From: Anaerolineae bacterium
GTDB lineage: Bacteria; Chloroflexota; Anaerolineae; Aggregatilineales; Phototrophicaceae
Assembly: GCA_015492875.1 (NCBI GenBank)
Contig: WGEI01000545.1
Location: 1-6,310, forward strand
Direction: 5' to 3'
DNA: 6,310 nt
Position numbers and translations under genes: made by a program. Below, piece by piece: positions 1 through 5,454 of this stretch. The notes beneath the pieces are model-generated. The model worked only from the letters and a program-made list of their open reading frames with translations, did no database searches and was not told where the DNA came from. Numbering within the stretch: the stretch's first letter is position 1; the number at the start of each line of letters is the position of its first letter.

Positions 1-2041
1 AAACACACTTGTGCGCAATATCGCCGCCGCCGCACAAAACTTCGATGGCGTCATTATCGATTTTCGTGGGCTACCGGATGAGGTAAGCGAGAATTTCACC
101 ACTTTCATCGCTGACTTGAGCGAGCATTTGCACCAAGCTGGCCTCCGATTGGGCGTTGTTGTGCCCGCCGCCGCGCCGCGCGATGGCATTTGGTATACCG
201 GAGCATACAACTGGCGCGAACTAGGCAACCATGTTGACTATCTGCAAATCATCATGGGACTTAACCCGCTGCTATTTGAACCGGGCGCAGACAGGCCAGT
301 TGAGGCCATGTTGCGCTGGGCTGTGCGTGAGGTCAATCGTTACCAGTTAGTGCTAGATATTTCAGCACAATCTATTCGAGAGGCGGGCGGCAGTTTCGCC
401 ACAATTGGCTACGATGCCGCGCTGGCAGCGTTGGGGAACGTGAAAACTGAAGCCACAACGAGCGAAAGTGGTACAATTGAACCCGGCGCACCCATACGAG
501 TATATCTAGATGGCATGGACGCCATTTCTGGCGTTAACACCCTCATTCAAGCCCCCTATGTCGAATATGTCAATGAAGCGGGCGAACTGGCGGCACGGGT
601 TTGGCTAACGACGGGCGATGCTTTACGCTATCGGATGGATTGGACAGTGCCATTTGCATTAGCGGGCGTCGCCTTTGATGATTTGCTGGAGGATGATTTA
701 GCCGTTGACGTATTGGACGCTATCCGTGAATACAAGACGCAAATTCCCAATGCGCCGGGCACAGCAGACCTTGCGTTGCGTTGGCGCATAGAATCGGCGG
801 ATGGTCTACTGGATGAAATCATCACCGGGCTAAATGAGGAGCTAGTCGTCACCATTGCCGCGCCAGATAATAACTATGCCATCAATGTGGAGGTTATCGG
901 CGTAGAAGATTCTAGCCCGCGCAGTGGTGTGGCTGTTGCGGTATTCCAACCTACGCCAACACCAACGCCCTTACCCACAGCCACACCGACCCCAACACCA
1001 ACAATTACCCCTAGCCCTGCGCCAATTGTGGCCACCAATCCACCACCACAGGGCGCACCTGTAGGGCCGGTTGGTGTGCCTGCCGCAGCGCCGGGCGCAG
1101 GTAGCATTGCAGCGGGTTTTGAATATGGCGGCCATGTCACCAGCACATCTAGCACACGCGCCATTAATGCCATGCGTTCTGCGGGCATGACCTGGATGAA
1201 AGTGCAGATACGGTATAGTCCAGGGGCTTCGCCGGGCATTACGGCTGAAGCTATCAATAACGCTCATGCCAATGGTTTCAAAATCCTATTAGGCATTGTT
1301 GGCTGGCCTAATGATTTGGAGGCCGGTGGGCAGGGCTATGTACAAGGGTTTGCTGAATTTCTTGGCGGCGTGGCGGGCATGGGTCCCGATGCTATTGAGG
1401 TGTGGAATGAGCCAAACTTAAGCCGTGAGTGGCCAGAAGGCCAGATTAGCGCTGCGGCCTATACTGAGATGCTACGTCTCGCTTATGAGCGCATTAAGGC
1501 GATTAATCCCAGTGTGATGGTCATCAGCGCCGCGCCCGCCCCGACTGGCGCAGAAGCGGCTTTCCCCGGCAAGGTGGTTAATGATGACCGCTATGTTCGT
1601 GAGATGGTGCAAGCAGGTGCGCTGAATTATATGGACTGCCTCGGCGCGCATTATAACGAAGGCCTTGTCGCCCCAAGCCGCTTTGAAGGTGACCCGCGAG
1701 ATAATTACTATACACGCTACTTCTGGGGAATGGTTAACACCTATTGGAACGCCACCGGTGGGCAACGCCCGATTTGTTTTACCGAGTTGGGTTATCTCTC
1801 TGCAGAAGGTTATGGTTCTTTACCTGCGGGTTTCACCTGGGCGCAAGGTTTTACTGTCTCGCAACAAGCGGCCTATCTGGCAGAAGCGGCGGCATTATCA
1901 TCGCAAAGCGGAAAAGTGCGGTTGATGATCATCTGGAATGTGGACTTCACAAACTGGGGGGCAGACCCCATGGCCGGCTATGCAATTATTCGCGCCGATG
2001 GTAGCTGTCCGGCCTGTAGCGCTTTAGCAGGCGCGCGTTAA
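1..2041 (+). CDS. Exported two-domain protein: degenerate GH18-like barrel plus clan GH-A (GH39/GH5-like) glycoside hydrolase, 5' partial
   Basis: The frame is open to the left edge (codons from base 2). The GTG at 11 lies inside a conserved barrel strand, so the true start and signal peptide are upstream of the window. Residues are numbered from that GTG. Residues 1-245 match the second part of a GH18 (SleL/YaaH-type) barrel: FDGVIIDF at 11-18, a 'D-Y-L-Q-I-I-M' strand near 76-82, and a C-terminal VW...AGVAF segment at 197-222. The GH18 catalytic Glu is Arg19, so this domain is probably not a chitinase-type enzyme. Residues 249-313 look like a small beta-sandwich (Fn3/Ig-like, uncertain). 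Residues 314-338 are a Pro/Thr linker. Residues about 365-665 form a TIM-barrel hydrolase with acid/base Glu467 (EVWNEPNL), His547 (LGAHYN), nucleophile Glu592 (FTELGY) and Trp642 (IIWN). A C-x-x-C (666, 669) ends the protein. It is first of a tight gene run, 16 nt before the next start. Substrate unknown; probably acts on an extracellular glycan. Confidence 0.85.
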   Translation, partial: NTLVRNIAAAAQNFDGVIIDFRGLPDEVSENFTTFIADLSEHLHQAGLRLGVVVPAAAPRDGIWYTGAYNWRELGNHVDYLQIIMGLNPLLFEPGADRPVEAMLRWAVREVNRYQLVLDISAQSIREAGGSFATIGYDAALAALGNVKTEATTSESGTIEPGAPIRVYLDGMDAISGVNTLIQAPYVEYVNEAGELAARVWLTTGDALRYRMDWTVPFALAGVAFDDLLEDDLAVDVLDAIREYKTQIPNAPGTADLALRWRIESADGLLDEIITGLNEELVVTIAAPDNNYAINVEVIGVEDSSPRSGVAVAVFQPTPTPTPLPTATPTPTPTITPSPAPIVATNPPPQGAPVGPVGVPAAAPGAGSIAAGFEYGGHVTSTSSTRAINAMRSAGMTWMKVQIRYSPGASPGITAEAINNAHANGFKILLGIVGWPNDLEAGGQGYVQGFAEFLGGVAGMGPDAIEVWNEPNLSREWPEGQISAAAYTEMLRLAYERIKAINPSVMVISAAPAPTGAEAAFPGKVVNDDRYVREMVQAGALNYMDCLGAHYNEGLVAPSRFEGDPRDNYYTRYFWGMVNTYWNATGGQRPICFTELGYLSAEGYGSLPAGFTWAQGFTVSQQAAYLAEAAALSSQSGKVRLMIIWNVDFTNWGADPMAGYAIIRADGSCPACSALAGAR
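950..1024 (+). repeat. Low-complexity segment coding a Pro/Thr interdomain linker
   Basis: About 75 bases of imperfect CCN-ACN codon repeats encode residues 314-338 of the first gene, almost only Pro and Thr with a few Ala, Ser, Leu and Ile. It separates the GH18-like part from the GH-A hydrolase domain and is the typical flexible, possibly O-glycosylated linker of secreted multidomain hydrolases. A looser Pro/Thr/Glu stalk occurs in the second gene at about 2253-2402. Confidence 0.85.
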
Positions 2042-2044
2042 GAA

Positions 2045-2050
2045 AAGAGG
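2045..2050 (+). promoter_or_regulatory. Ribosome binding site of the second hydrolase gene
   Basis: AAGAGG lies 7 nt before the ATG at 2058, within the 16-nt gap after the first gene. It supports that ATG, which also gives a basic N-terminus directly before a hydrophobic anchor. Confidence 0.65.
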
Positions 2051-2057
2051 TTTTACG

Positions 2058-3518
2058 ATGACTCCGACACGGCAAGTACGTAGTCAATTGCGCGGTTTCG
2101 TCATTGCATGGACTGTCTTAACACTCATAGTCGGTACAGCGACATTTGCCGCGATTTTCTATACTTACAACCCAAACGCCAATGGTGAGCAGGATACATT
2201 ATCTGAGGATGTTGCCCTGCCACAAGGGACTACAGCCGTTGCTGAAGCGCAAACGCCATCTACAACACCGCCGCCCACTGTGCCGCCACCAACAGCAACC
2301 GCACCTCCTACAGTAGAGGCGCAGGTATTGCCTACAATCCCCCCTAATGAGCCAACAGATGAACCTGTAGAAGAACCAACCATGACACCCACATTAGCCC
2401 CTATCGAAGATCGTCGTTTTCAAGTGGGCATTCAGGTACAAGAAGTGCCTGATTTTAATCAGGAATTTCAAGATGGTTGGTTTAACTCTGTCGCTAACGA
2501 TTTGAAGTTGGGCTGGGTCAAACAACAAGTTCGCTGGCAATTGCTAGAGCCGGAAAAAGGAAATATCAATTGGGCGATGCTAGACCTTGTTTTGCCCTCT
2601 GCCAATAAATTCGGCCTGAAGGTACTCATCTCCGTTGTGACTGCGCCGGATTGGGCGCGTGAACCGGGCGTTTACCTAGCACAACATGGACCGCCAGCAA
2701 ACCCACAAGATTATGCTGATTTTGTAGGGGCTATCTTACAGCGCTACCCCGGCATGGTGCACGCGGTTGAAGTATGGAACGAGCAGAACATTGACCGCGA
2801 ATGGACTTCTGTTGAGGGGCTGAGCGCGGCTAATTATGTTGAGTTATTGCGCGTCACTTACGAACGTGTGAAGTCTATTGACCCGAATGTAATTGTTGTC
2901 AGCGGGGCGCTTTCGCCCACTGGCGTCAACGATGGCATCGGCGCGATTGATGATTTTATTTATATGGAGCAAATGATAGAGGCTGGGCTGCTGAACTATG
3001 CGGACTGTGTCGGCGCACACCACAACGGCTATAATGTTGGCCCCAGTGTGACATGGGATGCTGTGCCTAATGACCCAACGGCAATCTTCCGTGGCCCCTT
3101 TGATAACCCACATCATAGCTGGACATTCCGCAGTACGCTACAGGGCTATGCCATCCGCATTGCGAGCGCAGGGGGCACACAAAAGCTATGTGTGACGGAA
3201 TTCGGTTGGCCTTCTGCTGAAGGGCTAGATGGCGTGCGCGAGGGGTTTGAATTTGCTCGTGATAACACGCTGGAAGAACAGGCAGCCTTCACCGTAGAAG
3301 CGCTGAATAATATGGAAGAGTGGGATATTGTGTGGCTGGCGTTTATCTGGAACTTCAATTATGGCCCGCAGGCCGGCTGGGATGTCAATAACGATAATGT
3401 CGCCTATTCTCTAGTTGGCCCTGGCTTCCAATTCCGCCCCGCTTATGACGCTATTCGAGAATGGCAACAAGGCTATTTGGAACGGCTTGGCCTCATTGAA
3501 GCCGAAGCATCGAACTAA
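2058..3518 (+). CDS. Membrane-anchored clan GH-A (GH39/GH5-like) glycoside hydrolase with Pro/Thr stalk
   Basis: The 486-residue product starts with a short basic segment and one hydrophobic helix (about 13-36) that acts as a signal anchor or uncleaved signal peptide. Residues about 64-115 are a Pro/Thr/Glu-rich stalk. Residues about 120-475 are a TIM-barrel hydrolase domain. Visible landmarks are VRWQLLEPEKG (158-168), the APDWA loop (196-200), the acid/base Glu242 in EVWNEQN, His321 in CVGAHHNG, the nucleophile Glu381 in CVTEFGW and Trp431 in FIWNFNYG. The usual Pro after the acid/base Glu is Gln243, which need not abolish activity. Cys317 and Cys378 flank the active-site strands at the same places as in the upstream paralogue. 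The protein should sit on the outer face of the membrane and cleave a surface or extracellular glycan; the specificity cannot be told. It lies between two paralogues with 16- and 12-nt gaps, so co-transcription is likely. The family assignment within clan GH-A is uncertain. Confidence 0.88.
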   Translation: MTPTRQVRSQLRGFVIAWTVLTLIVGTATFAAIFYTYNPNANGEQDTLSEDVALPQGTTAVAEAQTPSTTPPPTVPPPTATAPPTVEAQVLPTIPPNEPTDEPVEEPTMTPTLAPIEDRRFQVGIQVQEVPDFNQEFQDGWFNSVANDLKLGWVKQQVRWQLLEPEKGNINWAMLDLVLPSANKFGLKVLISVVTAPDWAREPGVYLAQHGPPANPQDYADFVGAILQRYPGMVHAVEVWNEQNIDREWTSVEGLSAANYVELLRVTYERVKSIDPNVIVVSGALSPTGVNDGIGAIDDFIYMEQMIEAGLLNYADCVGAHHNGYNVGPSVTWDAVPNDPTAIFRGPFDNPHHSWTFRSTLQGYAIRIASAGGTQKLCVTEFGWPSAEGLDGVREGFEFARDNTLEEQAAFTVEALNNMEEWDIVWLAFIWNFNYGPQAGWDVNNDNVAYSLVGPGFQFRPAYDAIREWQQGYLERLGLIEAEASN

Positions 3519-3521
3519 CAC

Positions 3522-3527
3522 AGGGGG
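3522..3527 (+). promoter_or_regulatory. Ribosome binding site of the third hydrolase gene
   Basis: AGGGGG sits 3 nt before the ATG at 3531, a short spacing. A second purine run, AGGAG at 3554-3558, is 11 nt before the in-frame ATG at 3570. Starting there would remove the basic segment KGKRKH that makes a good signal-peptide n-region, so 3531 is preferred. Confidence 0.5.
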
Positions 3528-3530
3528 CTT

Positions 3531-4748
3531 ATGAAAGGTAAGCGTAAACACATAGGAGCTATGATAGCCATGCCACTTGTGGTGATGCTATCCATTGCAG
3601 CCTATGGGCTAACACGCCCGACGCAAGACCCATTCGCAGCGGACGCGATAACTAATCCGCCGTTCACCTCCATCACCTACGGCGTGCAAGCGTTTTTATG
3701 GTGGGGCGGCGAACATGTGGGGTTACAGCTTGACCAAATACGCATCATGAACTTCAGCCATGTGAAACAGACGTTTGACTGGGTGAACATTGAGCCACGA
3801 CGCGGACAGTGGGATTTTTCACGGGCAGATGCGCTATTAGAAGAAATTGAGCGTCGTGACCTGAAGCTGGTAGCACGGCTGGGCAGTGCGCCGGAGTGGG
3901 CAATTCAAAATGCATTAGCCGCCACAGATGAGCCATTCATCGACGCGCCGCCGGATAATCTAGAGGATTGGGCGAACTTTTGCGGCACGGTTGCCGAACG
4001 CTACCGGGGGCGTATCAGCGCTTATCAAATTTGGAATGAGCCGAACTTAAGCCGTGAGTGGGGCAACCAAGCACCTGACCCAGTGGGCTATGTCGCCTTA
4101 TTGAAAGCCTGTAGCGAGGCGATACGGGCGGCAGACCCACAGGCGATTATTATATCGGCGGGGTTAGCCCCAACGGGCAATCATAATGACTTGGCCAATC
4201 GGGACGATATTTATTTAGATCAATTATACCAATATGGCTTCCAGCAATATATTGATGTTGTAGGGGTTCATGCGCCCGGTTATGCGCCGCCATGGTATGG
4301 CCCAGATGATGCCGAGCGAGATGGTCAAGGGCGTTGGGCGACATTCCGCCGTATAGAGGATTTGCGCAAAATCATGATCCAAAATGGTGATGCCGCGCGG
4401 CAAATGGCCATTCTAGAAATGGGCTGGACAACTGACCAAATTCATCCCGAATATGCTTGGTTTGCGGTGAGTGAAGAACAACAGTCTGAGTATCTCGTGG
4501 CAGCATATCGCTATGCGGCAGAACATTGGCGGCCATGGGTGGGGCTAATGGTGACCATTTATTTTGCTGACCCAGCGTGGACGCCAGATAATGAAGAATG
4601 GTGGTGGGCGATTGACCCCAGTGTTGGACGCCCGGCTTACGGCGATTTAGCCAATATGGAAAAGTATTGCGGCGACCGCTTCATACCAGAGCGCGCCCCA
4701 GATAGTCCGGAGGCATTAGGCCTTGTCACAAGAACTCCGTGCGATTAG
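3531..4748 (+). CDS. Exported or membrane-anchored clan GH-A glycoside hydrolase, divergent paralogue without stalk
   Basis: The 405-residue product begins with a basic n-region (KGKRKH) and a hydrophobic stretch (about 9-27), a signal peptide or anchor. No Pro/Thr stalk follows; the barrel begins near residue 46. Landmarks are VKQTFDWVNIEPRRGQWDF (78-96), the APEWA loop (120-124), acid/base Glu170 in QIWNEPNL, PTG at 214-216, His247 in VVGVHAPGY and nucleophile Glu296 in AILEMGW. The strand-8 position that is I-W-N in the two upstream paralogues reads I-Y-F (343-345), and the active-site cysteine pair of those paralogues is replaced by Val243 and Ala293. A Trp cluster (357-359) lies near the C-terminus, and the tail holds Cys380 and Cys404. 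The catalytic pair is intact, so an active hydrolase with different specificity is likely. The last 26 nt overlap the next gene. The clan call is firm; GH family and substrate are not determined. Confidence 0.86.
   Translation: MKGKRKHIGAMIAMPLVVMLSIAAYGLTRPTQDPFAADAITNPPFTSITYGVQAFLWWGGEHVGLQLDQIRIMNFSHVKQTFDWVNIEPRRGQWDFSRADALLEEIERRDLKLVARLGSAPEWAIQNALAATDEPFIDAPPDNLEDWANFCGTVAERYRGRISAYQIWNEPNLSREWGNQAPDPVGYVALLKACSEAIRAADPQAIIISAGLAPTGNHNDLANRDDIYLDQLYQYGFQQYIDVVGVHAPGYAPPWYGPDDAERDGQGRWATFRRIEDLRKIMIQNGDAARQMAILEMGWTTDQIHPEYAWFAVSEEQQSEYLVAAYRYAAEHWRPWVGLMVTIYFADPAWTPDNEEWWWAIDPSVGRPAYGDLANMEKYCGDRFIPERAPDSPEALGLVTRTPCD
4708..4713 (+). promoter_or_regulatory. Ribosome binding site that fixes the TTG start of the CopD-like gene
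   Basis: CGGAGG lies inside the end of the third hydrolase gene, 9 nt before the TTG at 4723. No ATG or GTG in this frame is placed so as to keep the first membrane helix, so this site decides the start and implies translation from within the upstream coding region. Confidence 0.65.
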
Positions 4749-5229
4749 CTTATTTTTTCACATCAGTGCGACCGTCGTTTGGATTGGCGGGCTGGTAATC
4801 ACTGTATTGTTAGTTTGGCCAGAGGTTAACCGAGCGTTGGCAGAAAGCCCAAACCTATACCGTCTATTATTGCGCCTGCGGAAACGCTTTCAGCCGCTGA
4901 GCAACATCAGCCTCGCGGTGCTCGTGGTCACAGGCCTGTTTCAGATGACTGCCGACCCCAATTACAATGGTGCGTTCAACTTTGACAATACGTGGAGCAA
5001 GATAATTTTGCTCAAGCATATCATCATTGGGGCAATGGCAGTTTCTGGATTGATTTTGCAAAACGTCATCAGTCCAGCATTAGAGCGCACTACCCTGCTG
5101 CGAGAAAAGGGAAAAGGCGACGATGCCGAATGGGAAAAACTGCGCCGCCGTGAAGTGCGCTTAACATGGTTGAATGCTTTGCTAGGCGTTTTGGTGCTGG
5201 CACTGAGCACATGGGCAACCTCGTTATAA
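4723..5229 (+). CDS. Small four-helix membrane protein, CopD-like
   Basis: The 168-residue product has four hydrophobic helices at about 7-32, 58-75, 92-114 and 148-166. The first helix carries FFHISATVVWIGGL (His13, Trp20, Gly22-Gly23), the pattern of the CopD/DUF-type small membrane family in which a His and a W-x-G-G sit in the first helix. A short loop with an Arg-rich segment and R-F-x-P-L-S precedes helix 2, and Lys98-His99 begin the outer part of helix 3. A charged loop (about 121-147) connects helices 3 and 4. CopD proteins are linked to copper uptake or tolerance, but many short relatives have no known function and no copper partner (CopC, a CupA-like ATPase or a cupredoxin) is in this window. 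The TTG start is chosen for its strong ribosome binding site; the gene overlaps the upstream hydrolase by 26 nt, so the two are probably translationally coupled. Membrane nature is confident; metal role is only a family-based guess. Confidence 0.72.
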   Translation: MSQELRAISLFFHISATVVWIGGLVITVLLVWPEVNRALAESPNLYRLLLRLRKRFQPLSNISLAVLVVTGLFQMTADPNYNGAFNFDNTWSKIILLKHIIIGAMAVSGLILQNVISPALERTTLLREKGKGDDAEWEKLRRREVRLTWLNALLGVLVLALSTWATSL

Positions 5230-5363
5230 AGCCAATAGAACGTAGCACTGGGATAACAGACACAACATAGCGCCAGCACAAAGGTATTGCCCTATACCCT
5301 CTCAGACGTTATTCTTGTGACTGAGTTTGTCATTCAGGCCGAATTAAGGTTTGCACAATTTTC

Positions 5364-5402
5364 GCCGACGCTGAATGAAAGCGGTACAATTTCAGCGTCG
5401 GC
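5364..5402. repeat. Perfect 12-bp inverted repeat, possible operator or leader hairpin
   Basis: GCCGACGCTGAA at 5364-5375 is the exact reverse complement of TTCAGCGTCGGC at 5391-5402, with a 15-nt spacer. The right arm is followed by GCTAACTTTG-type sequence without a T-run, so it is not a standard Rho-independent terminator. It lies 52 nt before the TTG start of the glycosyltransferase gene and could be a binding site for a dimeric regulator or a hairpin in the leader RNA. The repeat itself is certain, the role is not. Confidence 0.75.
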
Positions 5403-5437
5403 TAACTTTGTCACTATACATTGTCGGTCGGTTTGAA

Positions 5438-5443
5438 GAGAGG
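5438..5443 (+). promoter_or_regulatory. Ribosome binding site of the glycosyltransferase gene
   Basis: GAGAGG lies 11 nt before the TTG at 5455. An in-frame TGA at 5434-5436 limits the start to a point downstream of it, and no ATG or GTG lies between that stop and the first membrane helix, so TTG is the best start. ATT at 5452 is the only other candidate and is unlikely. Confidence 0.55.
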
Positions 5444-5454
5444 AACAAGTCATT

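Larger units (their letters stand above)
5230..5454 (+). promoter_or_regulatory. 225-nt intergenic region, likely end of the operon and leader of the glycosyltransferase gene
   Basis: No gene is visible here. Its main feature is the perfect 12-bp inverted repeat at 5364-5402. TTTGTCA occurs three times in direct orientation, at 5327-5333, 5407-5413 and 5454-5460, the last overlapping the TTG start. TACAAT at 5385-5390 (in the loop of the inverted repeat) and TATACA at 5415-5420 resemble -10 boxes, but neither has a convincing -35 box at the usual distance. A weak 5-bp hairpin at 5283-5298 has no T-run after it, so no clear intrinsic terminator was found for the upstream operon. Confidence 0.4.

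Noticed and set aside
11..13. GTG as the true start of the first gene
   Set aside because: It falls inside a helix directly before the FDGVIIDF strand of a GH18-like barrel, there is no signal peptide, and the frame is open upstream to the window edge. The gene is truncated by the window.
874..1257. Antisense open frame rich in Gly-Val repeats
   Set aside because: It is the reverse of the Pro/Thr linker and flanking codons of the first gene; the Gly-Val repeats are simply the complement of the linker repeats, and it has no independent gene signs.
3570..3572. ATG at 3570 as the start of the third hydrolase gene
   Set aside because: It has a fair purine run upstream, but it would remove the basic segment before the hydrophobic helix; the ATG at 3531 gives a normal signal sequence and its own ribosome binding site.
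4962..5279. Antisense frame across the end of the CopD-like gene and into the intergenic region
   Set aside because: It lies opposite a well-supported membrane protein gene, has no recognisable domain and no clear start site.
5283..5298. Small hairpin GGTAT...ATACC as terminator of the hydrolase operon
   Set aside because: The stem has only 5 bp and no T-run follows.
5351..5390. TTGCAC and TACAAT as a sigma-70 promoter for the glycosyltransferase gene
   Set aside because: The two boxes are 28 nt apart, far from the usual 16-18 nt, and no better pair was found in the region.
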